A DNA stretch of 64,000 nt, from contig NZ_JAELTN010000029.1 of the NCBI RefSeq assembly GCF_016428855.1, forward strand, positions 1 to 64,000. Reading direction: 5' to 3'. This document shows, one piece after another, positions 1 to 9,797 of the stretch. Source of the DNA: Pedobacter sp. ASV28 (GTDB lineage: Bacteria; Bacteroidota; Bacteroidia; Sphingobacteriales; Sphingobacteriaceae). Position 1 is the stretch's first letter. Each line of letters begins with the position of its first letter. The position numbers and the translations under genes were made by a program. The notes under the pieces are model-generated. The model was not told the DNA's origin, searched no databases, and saw only the letters and a program-made list of their open reading frames with translations.

Positions 1-3
1 CAG

Positions 4-37
4 GTCTCGTGGGCTCGGAGATGTGTATAAGAGACAG
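4..37 (+). other. Illumina Nextera transposase adapter (artefact)
   Basis: The 34 bases match the Nextera Read 2 transposase adapter and end in the 19-bp Tn5 mosaic end AGATGTGTATAAGAGACAG at 19-37. The match is base-perfect to my knowledge of that adapter. It is library-preparation sequence, not genome, so genomic sequence starts at about base 38 and the adjoining gene is truncated by the assembly rather than by biology. Confidence 0.97.
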
Positions 38-1443
38 CCATTAAATACCGAAATAATTTTTTCGCCTACAGCCATATCGTAGGTGCCCCATTCCGGTTGG
101 AAAAGGATATTCCCATTAGCTTCCTTCACGGTACAATCTTCAAAGGCAATTAACAGGATCTTGTCTTTCTTGTTGATGACCTCTTTTACCTTACCATTTA
201 CGGTGATCCCACTTTGGAAAATTAATTCACCTGTTTCGCCAACTTTAATACCTATGGCTGTCAGGTCCTCAAAAGTATGGTCCTCGAGCGGTTTATCAAT
301 GTTCTTTAATTTGCCAACGGGCGAAGAGAAGCCGTCTTTATGATAATTTTTGCCATGTCCAGCTAACTCTTTTCCGTCAAAAGCCAATGCCGATTGTCCG
401 GTGGTCTTAATAAAAGTTACTTCATCCTCTTTACTGATGCCCATATCGGTGAATATTCCGGTAACCTGTAAACCAGAGCTGTAAACTGCTGTGCTTGCAT
501 TTTTACATTCTATTGCCTTTAAGATACTTTCTGCACCACCACGTCTAAAGGCCATGGTATCGGCAAATTGTTCCAGTACATCGATCAAGTTTTGAAAAGT
601 AGGCGTAACAAACAGCTGTGGTTGCTCTTTGGTGATGTCGTAAGAATAATTTACGGTATTGATGTCATACCAAATCTTCTTGATTTTCGGATCCATACAA
701 CTAGCACTCTCTCCAATGGAAGAAAGCAAGCCTGCACCATAAATTTTCGGATTTTCTAAAGTACCGATTAAACCATATTCTACGGTCCACCAATGTAAAC
801 GGCCTAGTAAAGCCATTTCAGAGGGTTCGCCCATATTTTCTGCAATATATTTGAGTTCCTTGTCGGCCTTGGCAATTTCTGCTTCATCAGCATTGGCAGC
901 TTCCTTTAAGATGGATAATTTTCTAATGGCTTCATACAGTTCAAAATCCTTGCTTGAAAACATGGCCTTGGCTCCAATAGAGCCAAAATAACTTAAATAA
1001 TTGTTATAGTCCGTATCGGCAATAATAGGCGCATGCCCAGCACTTTCATGAATAATATCTGGTGCGGGCGTATATTCGATATGATTGATCTGGCGGATGT
1101 CGGCTGCTATAACCAATACGCGGTAAGCCTGATATTCCATAAAAGCAGCAGGCGGAATAAAGCCATCGACCGTTACGGCACCCCAGCCAATCTTGCCCAA
1201 GTTGTCGTTCATGGTCTGCAGGTCGGGTATATACTCAATGCTCAGACCAGCTCTTTGTAAGCCTTTAATATATGGATAATAAGCTACATGCTTTAAATAA
1301 CTATAGTTCTGGCGCATTACATAACGCCAAACCGCTTGGTCAATTGGCGTATATTTCTCATAGTTCTGCTCTACTATAAATTGCCTTAAATGTCTAGGCA
1401 ATTTGGCTACCTGCTTGTTATTAAAGTCATTAAAATCGCTCAT
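38..1443 (-). CDS. Aromatic amino acid (phenylalanine-4-) hydroxylase, 3' end missing
   Basis: Pterin- and iron-dependent monooxygenase acting on phenylalanine (or another aromatic amino acid). The minus strand is open from ATG at 1443 to the adapter, 468 codons without a stop. Residues 132-139 read HESAGHAP, the two-histidine iron motif, and Glu222 in HWWTVEYG fits the third ligand. The His-to-Glu gap (85 residues) is about twice that of the short enzymes; I infer an insertion of the kind expected in the long (about 580 aa) Bacteroidota form. The catalytic part ends near residue 310, and the remainder is the long C-terminal extension. The last part is lost at the contig edge. The aromatic hydroxylase family is certain; the exact substrate is not. 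Confidence 0.93.
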
Positions 1444-1654
1444 TTCTGATAGGCTTGTTCATATATGGCTAAATTAGCTGGTTTGGGGAAGTAATCCAAA
1501 TAATGTCTATTAAATAACTATAATATGATATTTGTCATTTTTAGTTAAAAAATAGTATGTTGGCGTTTAACAGGGATATTTTATGCCATGATCTAAATCA
1601 AGTTTCAGGTCAAAAGTTTGAATGGTTTTTACCCTATGGTTCTAGAAACAACCA

Positions 1655-2143
1655 TTAATCCTTTCTGCCAATTTTTTTTACACTGAAGGTAAAATAATGT
1701 TGGTAAAGATAGCTGAAAACAGCAATGAGTACTGAGACAATGAACCTAGATATGGTAGGGTAAATTTGTAAGATTTCTACAAAGAACTTGAGCAATACAA
1801 AGTTGAGCAGAATATTGATGAACTGTAGATTGATAAAACGGAACAATTGTGTACGGCCCTTAAGTTTGCTATGTGTAAATATGATGTATTTGTTCAGGAT
1901 GAAACTTACTGGTATAACGATGGCAAAATCTACGGCAAGTGCAGCTGTTTCACGTTTAAGAGCAAAGAACCAGATGTCAATTTCTTCGCTATGGAACAAA
2001 AAGCGGTAGGCCAGGTAATAAACCAAATTGCCAAGAATGAACGTACTGCCACCGGTAGCTAAATATCGGAAGTTATGAAGGGAAATGAATTTTTTAAACG
2101 GAGGATGAAAAAAATCGATAATACCCAGAATTAAATTACGCAT
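1655..2143 (-). CDS. GtrA family membrane protein
   Basis: 162 aa with four hydrophobic segments (about 25-45, 60-85, 100-120, 125-150). The opening FRYLATGGSTFILGNLVYY is the typical GtrA start, and the FRFINLQFINILLNFVLLK region fits the third helix. GtrA proteins are thought to move lipid-linked sugars across the inner membrane for polysaccharide or glycan decoration. It lies 44 bp after the LtaS-like gene on the same strand and probably ends a three-gene transcript with it and the antiporter. The pairing with a lipid-headgroup phosphotransferase supports an envelope-glycan role, which is inference. Confidence 0.85.
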   Translation of the reverse strand: MRNLILGIIDFFHPPFKKFISLHNFRYLATGGSTFILGNLVYYLAYRFLFHSEEIDIWFFALKRETAALAVDFAIVIPVSFILNKYIIFTHSKLKGRTQLFRFINLQFINILLNFVLLKFFVEILQIYPTISRFIVSVLIAVFSYLYQHYFTFSVKKIGRKD

Positions 2144-2187
2144 GTGGTGGAAGATTTGATGTGTTTTATTGCCTTATTCTTGGACGA

Positions 2188-4125
2188 TTATCTTTTAGAT
2201 TTATAGGTTAACTGGTTGTTGATCATCCTATTGTTGTATTGCTGGATAAAAGCTTTCAGTTTTTGTTCCATTTGTTGCTGTATGAAAGGCGCTTTGTTAA
2301 TCAGGTTATTTGTATTTCGTCGATCTAGTTTTAGATTGTACAAAGAAATACTTTTTATCCCGTCATTTACCAATAAATAGTCCCCTTCGTATAAATTGTA
2401 GTTTCCATCGTTGTTGTTGACTACAAAATTATGGTTGTCGGCATTTAAGGCATCGAAACCAAAAGCAAAATAGGGCTGGTCATAGTTCAGGTAATTTAAA
2501 ACGGTGGGCATGATGTCAATTTGTTGTATCAGTTTATTGCTTTTGCCCTTTAAGTTTCCACCAGGATAGTAAAATAAAATGGGAATGGAATAGTAGCCCT
2601 GTATGGTCTGGTAATCGGGAAGATAGGAAACAGTAGCATGATCGGCACAGAGTACAAACAAGGTGTTGTTGTACCATGGCATTTTCTTGGCACTATCGAA
2701 AAACTTTCTAATGGACATGTCGGTATAGCCCATAGGTTCCTGCACCTGCAACGGCCCTTTGGGAAATTTGCCCTGATATTTCTCGGGTACCTTAAAAGGG
2801 TGGTGTGAGGATACGGAAAAAAAGGCACTAAAAAATGGTTGCTTGAAGGTGTTGATGGTCTGTGCCATGTACTGCATAAAAGGCTCATCCCAAATGCCCC
2901 ATATGCCATCAAAATCGGCATCGTTGTGGTATTCGTTTTTGCCATAATATTTTTTGATGCCCGCCAAATTGGTATAGGCAGAAAAACCCATCGATCCATT
3001 TGGTGCCCCATGAAAAAAGGCAGTTTCATAGCCCTTATCGCCAAGTAGTTTGGCTATACTGGTGGTCGTGTTACTCGAATATGACGACAGTACAAAAGGT
3101 TCTTTGATAGATGGAATACCGGATATGACAGAAGGAAGCGCATCTATGGATTTTCTGCCATTGGCATAGGTTTGGCCAGAAGTAAAACTCTGACCTACCA
3201 AGCTGTCAATAAAAGGGGTATACCCTTTATATTTTCCATTCAGCTGATCTTGGTTTAGGGCGCCAATATGTTCTTTACCAAGGCTCTCAATAATCAAGAA
3301 TACTACATTTAACGGTTTAAAATTTCCTTTTGATGTTGGTATGTGTATAGGATTATAGATGGAATCCAACGTTTTTTCATCAAAGTATTGAACAGGTTTT
3401 AAAGTGGCTGCCTTTAATGTTTTCATGATACTAAAAGGGGTGTTCAACACTAAGCTCATATCGCCTGGAGCCTTTACAAAATCTCCTGCATTGCTGAGCG
3501 TAATGGGTCGTGTGCTGTGTCGCCAACCACCTCTAACACCTATAATGAAAAGAATACCGGTAATTAAAAGCGCCACGAATTGAACCAGGTATATTTTCCA
3601 GGTGAACCTTGGTGCTTTTTGGATTTTTACCTTGTCATAAAGTTTGGTAAAGGCTATAATAAAAAAGATAAAGATGATCAGGAGGTACCAATATTCAAGC
3701 AAAAAATCTGCCGACAGTTTCAGCTTGTTCTGTTCGTGGCTAAATTGTGAAAATACACTGCCCGTAGTCCTTTTTAAGGTGAATTTATAATAGGCAAAGT
3801 CAATAAAATTGGCTAAGAAACCAATGCTGTTGGTCACTATAAATAGCCACTTTGAAAACTTTTGGTATCCATTAAGGTATTTAAAAGGTAAGGGTAATGT
3901 TTGTAGTACAATATATAATGAATTGATATAAAGTATAGCTACGATATCAAATTTTAGGCCTCCTAAAAAGGTATAAGCTATCTCCGTCACGCTTAAGTGG
4001 GCAAACTGAGATTTATTGGTGAGGTAAAAACCAAAGCGACAAAAGGCATAGAGTATCAGCAACAGCAATAGCCGATACAATAAATTGAGATAGATGGAAT
4101 TTGGTTGCTTAGGTCTTAGGCTCAT
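2188..4125 (-). CDS. LTA synthase-like sulfatase-fold membrane phosphotransferase
   Basis: 645 aa: about five N-terminal membrane helices (residues 10-210), then an extracytoplasmic alkaline-phosphatase/sulfatase domain from about 270. Visible active-site elements are NVVFLIIESLGKEH (metal-binding Glu), GRKSIDALPSVISGIPS (the Ser/Thr nucleophile position) and LCADHA (metal-binding Asp-His). This is the LtaS/MdoB/OpgB architecture, which moves phosphoglycerol or phosphoethanolamine headgroups onto glycans. Gram-negative bacteria make no lipoteichoic acid, so the acceptor is unknown. It sits between the antiporter (43 bp upstream) and gtrA (44 bp downstream), all on the minus strand. Confidence 0.88.
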   Translation of the reverse strand: MSLRPKQPNSIYLNLLYRLLLLLILYAFCRFGFYLTNKSQFAHLSVTEIAYTFLGGLKFDIVAILYINSLYIVLQTLPLPFKYLNGYQKFSKWLFIVTNSIGFLANFIDFAYYKFTLKRTTGSVFSQFSHEQNKLKLSADFLLEYWYLLIIFIFFIIAFTKLYDKVKIQKAPRFTWKIYLVQFVALLITGILFIIGVRGGWRHSTRPITLSNAGDFVKAPGDMSLVLNTPFSIMKTLKAATLKPVQYFDEKTLDSIYNPIHIPTSKGNFKPLNVVFLIIESLGKEHIGALNQDQLNGKYKGYTPFIDSLVGQSFTSGQTYANGRKSIDALPSVISGIPSIKEPFVLSSYSSNTTTSIAKLLGDKGYETAFFHGAPNGSMGFSAYTNLAGIKKYYGKNEYHNDADFDGIWGIWDEPFMQYMAQTINTFKQPFFSAFFSVSSHHPFKVPEKYQGKFPKGPLQVQEPMGYTDMSIRKFFDSAKKMPWYNNTLFVLCADHATVSYLPDYQTIQGYYSIPILFYYPGGNLKGKSNKLIQQIDIMPTVLNYLNYDQPYFAFGFDALNADNHNFVVNNNDGNYNLYEGDYLLVNDGIKSISLYNLKLDRRNTNNLINKAPFIQQQMEQKLKAFIQQYNNRMINNQLTYKSKR

Positions 4126-4168
4126 TTAAGTTAGTTCCTGCACCATCGTTTTGCCCAGTTGAAATTTG

Positions 4169-5254
4169 TTAAGGGGAAACGATAGTGAATAAATAAGCCG
4201 CAAAAATAGTTAATAGTACAACGCCTTGCAATATGTTTGTTCTTCCAGATCCTAAAGAAAGCATAATGGTAAATTGTGACAGCAATAAGAGTACAGTTGA
4301 TTTGGTGTCAATGCCAAGGGTTATGGTCATGCCCGTGATCATGGAAACGATGGCTACGGCAGGAATGGTGAGCCCAATACTGGCCAATGCCGAACCTAAT
4401 GCTAAATTTAAACTGGTTTGCAATCTGTTTTTTCTGGCTGCCCGATAAGCTGCTAAGCCTTCTGGCAGGAGCACTACTGCTGCAATGATTACACCCACCA
4501 ATGACTTTGGCGCGCCCGCATTAACGACTGCATTTTCAATATCCGGAGCTAATGCTTTTGATAGTAAAACGACAATACCCAAGCATACCAATAATAATAA
4601 AAGGCTCAATAATGCCACTTTTTTGCTCGGTGGATCAGCATGTACATCTTCATTGCCATCGTTGCTTGGAGGTAAAAAAAAGTCTCGATGCCTCACGGCC
4701 TGTACCAGAACAAAGGTACCGTATAAAATCAATGAAATGATCGCTACAAAAATCAGTTGGGCATCAGTATAATAAGGGCCTTCTATGCTTGTGGTGTAAT
4801 TTGGTAAGATGAGCGTGAGTACTAAAATAGCAGTTAAAGCGACCAAAGCTGCTTTCACCCCATCTAAACTAAATACCTGTTGTTTGTACTTTACCCCTCC
4901 AACCAATAAACAAATGCCGATCATTCCGGTAAGGATGATCATTACTGCCGCAAATACGGTATCTCTGGCAAGTGCATCGGTTTCCGGACCGCCAGTTAAC
5001 ATCAATGAAACAATAAGGGCAACTTCTATGATGGTAATGGCCAAGGCTAAAATAAGTGTGCCGTAAGGTTCTCCTACACGATGGGCAACTACTTCAGCAT
5101 GATGAACTGCCGCCAATACACTGCCGATCAATAATATCGCTAACAATAAGGTTTGAAAAAAGCCAAGATCATTAAGTGGGGCCAAATAGGCTAACCATGC
5201 AAGTATGGGGAGGGCGATGGTCCATAAAGGTAGGGGTAGTTTTTTTAACATCAT
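4169..5254 (-). CDS. CaCA-family Ca2+/H+ (cation/proton) antiporter, ChaA-like
   Basis: 361 aa, almost entirely hydrophobic, about 11 membrane helices. Two alpha repeats are visible: residues 49-81 with HHAEVVAHRVGEPYGTLIL followed by the acidic IIEVALI helix, and the second around LLPEGLAAYRAARKNR and LNLALGSALASIGLTIPAVA. The hydrophilic loop near 205-220 (NDGNEDVHADPPSKK) separates the halves. This is the layout of ChaA-type calcium or sodium/proton exchangers of the inner membrane. First gene of the likely antiporter-LtaS-GtrA transcript. Ion specificity cannot be read from the sequence. Confidence 0.88.
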   Translation of the reverse strand: MMLKKLPLPLWTIALPILAWLAYLAPLNDLGFFQTLLLAILLIGSVLAAVHHAEVVAHRVGEPYGTLILALAITIIEVALIVSLMLTGGPETDALARDTVFAAVMIILTGMIGICLLVGGVKYKQQVFSLDGVKAALVALTAILVLTLILPNYTTSIEGPYYTDAQLIFVAIISLILYGTFVLVQAVRHRDFFLPPSNDGNEDVHADPPSKKVALLSLLLLLVCLGIVVLLSKALAPDIENAVVNAGAPKSLVGVIIAAVVLLPEGLAAYRAARKNRLQTSLNLALGSALASIGLTIPAVAIVSMITGMTITLGIDTKSTVLLLLSQFTIMLSLGSGRTNILQGVVLLTIFAAYLFTIVSP

Positions 5255-5398
5255 GTTTTATTATTTGTTGGTTTTCAAGATATAGGTTTTTTTTGGGGTA
5301 TACCTGTTCTCAATTATTTTTTTATGTAAATATTAAATTACGTTTAAGCAATGGTCGAGGTATTTTTATATTGTAACTTCGTATTAAACAAATAAAAA

Positions 5399-6601
5399 AT
5401 GATCAAGTATTGTTTTACTTTATTATGCAGTGTTTTTACTTTTAGTGCTTTTGCACAGGTAGATACCTTGGCTTATAGGACGATAGCAAATGCTGTCCAA
5501 AAAAAATACGCAGCAGATAAAAGAGCCGTATATTTTAATGTACGTTTCAAAACAGACTCTGTTTTCGTAGAAAGTACAATAATTGAGGCAATTAATGCTT
5601 TTGAAAAGGCCTTTCCGGAAAAGGAAAAAGCAAGGTTGCATACTGTTCTGTTGCCAGGGCTCAGCCTAAAAGGACTAACTTATGGGGTAACTAATATTTC
5701 TGTTGGCAACAATAGAAGCCAGCCATTTCATGGCGCAGAGCTGATGACACAAACCCTATTGGGCACGCCTATCCAACTGCTCAAAAAACAGGGAGGATTT
5801 TATTTGGTCAAATCGCCAGATGGTTATTTGGCCTGGACAGATGCGGGTTCGGTTGCGCCAATGAATGAACATGATTTCAAAGAATGGCAGGTCGCAAAGA
5901 AAGTTGTTTTTATTCAAGACTACGGCCATGCTTTTTCTAGGCCAGAGGTGAATGCTGCTAGGATCTCTGATTTGGTGAATGGTAATATTTTAAAAGATTT
6001 GGGTGCCGAAGGCAACTTTATAAAGGTCTCTTTCCCCGATCGGCGTATAGCGTATGTCCCTAGAAATCAAGTAGCCGATTATACTGAATGGATAAAGCGG
6101 CCTAATCCAACAGCAGAGGCAATCTTGCAATCGGCAGAAACACTTATTGGAGTGCCATATTTATGGGGAGGTACTTCTATTAAAGGGGTAGATTGTAGTG
6201 GCTTTACTAAGACAGCTTACTTTTTAAATGGCATAATTATACCACGTGACGCCTCCCAACAGGCTTTGGTAGGAGAAAAATTAGAGGTTTTAGAGAATGA
6301 TTCAATTAGTGTGGATAAATGCCTTAAAAATCTAAAGCCCGGCGATTTAATGTTCTTTTCTGCTGCCAAACGTAGAGGTGTTAGCAATGGCAGGGTGAGC
6401 CATACTGCAATTTATATGGGCAATGGTGAATTTATACAATCGGCAGGCATGGTGAAAATTAGCAGCATTTTACCTACGGCTATTAATTATGATGAATACC
6501 AGACCAAAACCTTGGTAGGCGCTAGACGCATTTTAACCCAGATTGGTAAGCCTGAAATTACCAGGATAGACCAACACGATTGGTATTGGCGTAAGAAATA
6601 A
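5399..6601 (+). CDS. Secreted NlpC/P60 peptidoglycan hydrolase with SH3 region
   Basis: 400 aa beginning with a signal peptide (MIKYCFTLLCSVFTFSAFAQ). The middle (about 95-240) resembles bacterial SH3 modules, and the C-terminal 120 residues are an NlpC/P60 (C40) domain: GVPYLWGG, catalytic Cys in GVDCSGF, catalytic His in VSHTAIYMG. Such enzymes cut gamma-D-Glu-diaminopimelate bonds in murein peptides. A TAACTTCG sequence upstream (about 5374-5381) resembles the Bacteroidota -7 box. Its stop codon overlaps the ArsC-like start by one base (TAATG). Confidence 0.92.
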   Translation: MIKYCFTLLCSVFTFSAFAQVDTLAYRTIANAVQKKYAADKRAVYFNVRFKTDSVFVESTIIEAINAFEKAFPEKEKARLHTVLLPGLSLKGLTYGVTNISVGNNRSQPFHGAELMTQTLLGTPIQLLKKQGGFYLVKSPDGYLAWTDAGSVAPMNEHDFKEWQVAKKVVFIQDYGHAFSRPEVNAARISDLVNGNILKDLGAEGNFIKVSFPDRRIAYVPRNQVADYTEWIKRPNPTAEAILQSAETLIGVPYLWGGTSIKGVDCSGFTKTAYFLNGIIIPRDASQQALVGEKLEVLENDSISVDKCLKNLKPGDLMFFSAAKRRGVSNGRVSHTAIYMGNGEFIQSAGMVKISSILPTAINYDEYQTKTLVGARRILTQIGKPEITRIDQHDWYWRKK

Positions 6602-6945
6602 TGAGTTTAAAGATTTATCATAATAGCCAATGCAGCAAAAGTAATGCGGCTTGGAGTGCACTAGAAAATCATCATATTGATTTTATCACGATTAACTATT
6701 TGGAAAATCCACCAAGTGTGGAGGAACTTAAAGAACTTATTCAGCAATTGGGCATCACGCCATTGGAGTTGGTTCGGGTTAACGAAACGATATTTAACGA
6801 AAAATATAGGGGAAAGAATTTGACAGATGAAGAGTTGATTGTTGCGATGCATGAAAATCCTATTTTAATACAAAGACCGATTATTGTAAAGGATGATAAA
6901 GCTGTAATTGCTAGGAGCGAAGAAGCAATTAGAAGTATTTTGTAA
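6601..6945 (+). CDS. ArsC/Spx-family glutaredoxin-like protein (arsenate reductase-like)
   Basis: 114 aa ArsC fold. The catalytic Cys is in NSQCSKSNAA (residue 10), and the arsenate-site region around VRVNETIF and IQRPIIVKDDKAVIARSEE matches the family. It could be a glutaredoxin-dependent arsenate reductase or a YfgD-type relative of unknown substrate; no other ars genes are near. Translationally coupled to the NlpC/P60 gene by a one-base overlap, which does not suggest an arsenic operon. Confidence 0.88.
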   Translation: MSLKIYHNSQCSKSNAAWSALENHHIDFITINYLENPPSVEELKELIQQLGITPLELVRVNETIFNEKYRGKNLTDEELIVAMHENPILIQRPIIVKDDKAVIARSEEAIRSIL

Positions 6946-7238
6946 TGCAAGTTTTGAAACAAAAATACTGGTAATGCATTAAAATAGCTGTTTAAAATAG
7001 ATGTTGACCTGTAGCGAAGCGGAAAGCTACGGAGTAAATTTATTTCGGCGTCTGCATGCTATGAACGATATATATGTAGTTAAAAATCAACAAAATAATA
7101 ATCGAACTGAGGTTCGTAAGTAAGGTCCGCATTTATTACTTAAATGCACCAAGTTTATAGGCTCGAAACTCAGAGAAAATAAAAGAGCCCCCGCATAATA
7201 AGGGCAGTTTCTTAGTATGCTAAAATGACAAAGTCGAA

Positions 7239-8153
7239 TTAGTTACTAAATTGAACCTTAAACAATCCTTCTGTGATTGTAATTTTACTCTTATCTGATG
7301 AAGTCAATGAACCGCTAAATTTTCCTACAACGTAGCCACCATTTTCATACTTTACATCTAAAATTGTAAAATAACCACCATCTTCGTCTAATTTTGTTGA
7401 ATACTCTTTGCCAGACTCATTTGTGTATTTTAATTCACTGTCACTATCTTTACCAAAGCCAACTATATTGAGACCTTTTACAATTCCTATAAAACTTCCT
7501 GGATAATAAAATGACAACTTTGGATTTTTATTATCTTTTGCACTAGCTTGTATAGATAAGGTGTTGTTTCCGTTGACTTGACCACGAAGAGCTGTTTGAA
7601 AGTCTAAATTTACAGCCTTGTTATCAACTTTCAACGAAAGATAGTAGGTAGTAGGAGTTGGAGTCGGATTTGGACCTTTTGGTATTACCAAGCTTACAGT
7701 GAAAGAGCCTTCTTTAAATATTTTTTCACTATCGTCCGACATATTCTTCGCCTTAAACTCAAAAGTGCCAGATATAGATTCGGCTGTGGCAGAAGTGATA
7801 ACCACTTTTCCTTCTTCAGCAAGAAATGTTGTTTCTAGAGGTCGTAAGGCATCTAATGTAAATATCACGATGCTTTTGTTACCACTTAAGTCATAAGTTT
7901 TCTGACCAGTATAATCGTTTAGCATGATGCTAAGCCCCTCGGTAGTACCTTTTGATGCAACGATTTGCAATGCCTTTTTAGGCGCTACATCCATAATTAC
8001 AGCAGTTACCGTCTTAAACTCTGTTAAAGTCCCATCAATTTTGACTTTCATAAAAGAGTCGGGTAGAATATTTATATGTTCGGTAGTTTTAGCACAAGAG
8101 ATCGTGAAAAGGATAAGACAGCATATGCTTGTCTTTAAGAAAATGTTCCTCAT
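7239..8153 (-). CDS. Lipoprotein with two repeated domains, unknown function
   Basis: 304 aa from ATG 8153, giving a clear SPII signal (MRNIFLKTSICCLILFTISC, lipobox Cys20). A longer frame open to 8300 would run into the glyS terminator, so it is rejected. The mature protein contains two similar halves of about 130 residues joined by a PTPTPT linker near residue 168. Each half ends with a matching strand (KEGSFTVSL, TEGLFKVQF), suggesting an internal duplication of a beta-rich domain. Function is not recognisable; probably on the outer membrane. Confidence 0.8.
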   Translation of the reverse strand: MRNIFLKTSICCLILFTISCAKTTEHINILPDSFMKVKIDGTLTEFKTVTAVIMDVAPKKALQIVASKGTTEGLSIMLNDYTGQKTYDLSGNKSIVIFTLDALRPLETTFLAEEGKVVITSATAESISGTFEFKAKNMSDDSEKIFKEGSFTVSLVIPKGPNPTPTPTTYYLSLKVDNKAVNLDFQTALRGQVNGNNTLSIQASAKDNKNPKLSFYYPGSFIGIVKGLNIVGFGKDSDSELKYTNESGKEYSTKLDEDGGYFTILDVKYENGGYVVGKFSGSLTSSDKSKITITEGLFKVQFSN

Positions 8154-8256
8154 TGAATTGTTAAGGGTTAAATGGATAAAATATTTGCATAAATAGCTAA
8201 TTAATTGATGTTTGCCAAATAAATAAAGAAATAGTTGAATGGAAGAATAAGGTTCA

Positions 8257-8282
8257 CAAAAAAGCCCCGAAATTTCGGGGCT
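8257..8282 (-). terminator. Rho-independent terminator of glyS
   Basis: Perfect 20-bp palindrome at 8263-8282 (AGCCCCGAAA and its complement) followed on the minus strand by a T run, 19 bp after the glyS stop. Confidence 0.92.
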
Positions 8283-8300
8283 GGTTTCTAATCTATTCAT

Positions 8301-9782
8301 CTAGCTCAATAAGCCTCTCCAACTTACCTTGCTTTCAATGGTCCAGTGCAAGTCCTTAATTTCAATACGCTGTTGCTCCATGGTATCGCGATGGCGAATG
8401 GTAACCGTATTGTCTTCTAAGGTTTGGTGGTCAACTGTAATACAGAAAGGCGTACCAATGGCATCTTGGCGACGGTAGCGCTTGCCAATGGCATCTTTTT
8501 CCTCATATATACAGTTAAAATCAAATTTTAATTGATCCATAATTTCACGGGCTTTTTCTGGTAGCCCATCTTTTTTGGTCAATGGGAAAATAGCCGCTTT
8601 GATTGGTGCTAATGCCGGATGTAGGCGTAACAAGGTTCTGCTGTCCTGTTTCTCTGGCGTACTTAAATCTTCTTCCTCCAAGGCATTGATCAGGGTGAGC
8701 AGGAACATACGGTCCAGGCCTATCGACGTTTCGATCACATAAGGTACATAGTTGCCATAAGGCTTGCCATTTTCATCCAGGTCGTTATCAAAATACTGCA
8801 TTTTCTTGCCAGAATATTCCTGGTGCTGCGATAAATCGAAGTCGGTACGACTGTGGATACCTTCTACTTCCTTAAAGCCAAATGGAAATTCGAACTCTAT
8901 ATCAGTAGCAGCATTGGCATAATGAGCTAATTTAACATGGTCGTGAAAACGGTACTTTTCAGGAGCTGTACCCAAGGCCCTGTGCCATTTTAAGCGGGCT
9001 TCCTTCCAGTATTCGAACCACTTCTCATCTTCGCCTGGGCGAACAAAAAACTGCATTTCCATTTGTTCAAACTCACGCATGCGCATAATGAACTGACGGG
9101 CAATTACTTCATTTCTAAAGGCTTTTCCAATTTGTGCTATACCGAAGGGAATTTTCATCCTACCTGTTTTCTGCACATTAAGGAAATTGACAAAAATACC
9201 TTGGGCCGTTTCGGGACGTAGATATACCACTTCGCTGCCATCGGCCATTGCACCAAATTGAGTGCTGAACATGAGGTTGAACTGACGCACATCGGTCCAA
9301 TTTCTGGTTCCGCTAACCGGGCAGGCAATTTCATGTTCTTCTATTAAGGTCTTCAAGCGAGGTAGATCTTCGGCCTTTAAGGCCTCATCCATATCAGCCT
9401 GTAATTTTGCAGCTTTCTCTGTTTTGCCATCTTTTTCATATCTGGCAATTTTATCCTCCAATAATTGATCGGCACGGTAGCGTTTTTTGCTATCCTTGTT
9501 GTCAATCATCGGGTCGTTAAAACCATCCACGTGGCCACTGGCTTTCCATACCTTAGGGTGCATGAAAATGGCAGAATCAATTCCTACAATGTTTTCGTGC
9601 ATTTGCACCATTGCCTTCCACCAGTAGGTTTTAAGGTTGTTCTTCAGCTCGACACCTAGTTGACCATAGTCGTAAACAGCACTTAAACCATCATATATTT
9701 CGCTGCTTTGGAAAACAAAACCATACTCCTTAGCGTGTGATATTACATTCTTGAAAATTTCGTCGTTATTTTTTTGAGCCAT
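8301..9782 (-). CDS. glyS: Glycyl-tRNA synthetase (alpha2 type)
   Basis: 493 aa class II synthetase charging tRNA-Gly in the cytosol. Seen: N-terminal motif 1 region with YGQLGVELKNNLK, motif 2 with PFGIAQIGKAFRNE, motif 3 with SIGLDRMFLL, and an anticodon-binding domain from about residue 385 (LAPIKAAIFPL). It is the single-chain homodimeric form, not the alpha2beta2 GlyQ/GlyS type. Monocistronic: a -7 box lies at 9790-9797 and a strong terminator at 8257-8282. Confidence 0.97.
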   Translation of the reverse strand: MAQKNNDEIFKNVISHAKEYGFVFQSSEIYDGLSAVYDYGQLGVELKNNLKTYWWKAMVQMHENIVGIDSAIFMHPKVWKASGHVDGFNDPMIDNKDSKKRYRADQLLEDKIARYEKDGKTEKAAKLQADMDEALKAEDLPRLKTLIEEHEIACPVSGTRNWTDVRQFNLMFSTQFGAMADGSEVVYLRPETAQGIFVNFLNVQKTGRMKIPFGIAQIGKAFRNEVIARQFIMRMREFEQMEMQFFVRPGEDEKWFEYWKEARLKWHRALGTAPEKYRFHDHVKLAHYANAATDIEFEFPFGFKEVEGIHSRTDFDLSQHQEYSGKKMQYFDNDLDENGKPYGNYVPYVIETSIGLDRMFLLTLINALEEEDLSTPEKQDSRTLLRLHPALAPIKAAIFPLTKKDGLPEKAREIMDQLKFDFNCIYEEKDAIGKRYRRQDAIGTPFCITVDHQTLEDNTVTIRHRDTMEQQRIEIKDLHWTIESKVSWRGLLS

Positions 9783-9789
9783 AGTGCGG

Positions 9790-9797
9790 CAAATATA
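9790..9797 (-). promoter_or_regulatory. -7 promoter box of glyS
   Basis: Minus strand reads TATATTTG, an exact match to the Bacteroidota -7 consensus TAnnTTTG, ending 8 bases before the ATG. The transcript would be nearly leaderless. No clear -33 TTTG was seen. Confidence 0.6.

Noticed and set aside
2550-3044. 164-codon minus-strand ORF
   Set aside because: Alternate frame of the LtaS-like gene; the conserved active-site motifs are in the main frame.
6601-6945. Arsenic-resistance operon
   Set aside because: Only an ArsC-like protein is present, coupled to a murein hydrolase; no ArsB, ArsR or Acr3 nearby.
6946-7238. Possible RNA or repeat in the gap (AATAATAATCGAACT, also seen in similar form near 22593)
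   Set aside because: The shared stretch is only about 14 bases plus weak flanking similarity, too short to support a repeat family from this window.
7239-8300. Longer version of the lipoprotein starting at 8300
   Set aside because: Would begin inside the glyS terminator region and hide the lipoprotein signal at 8153.
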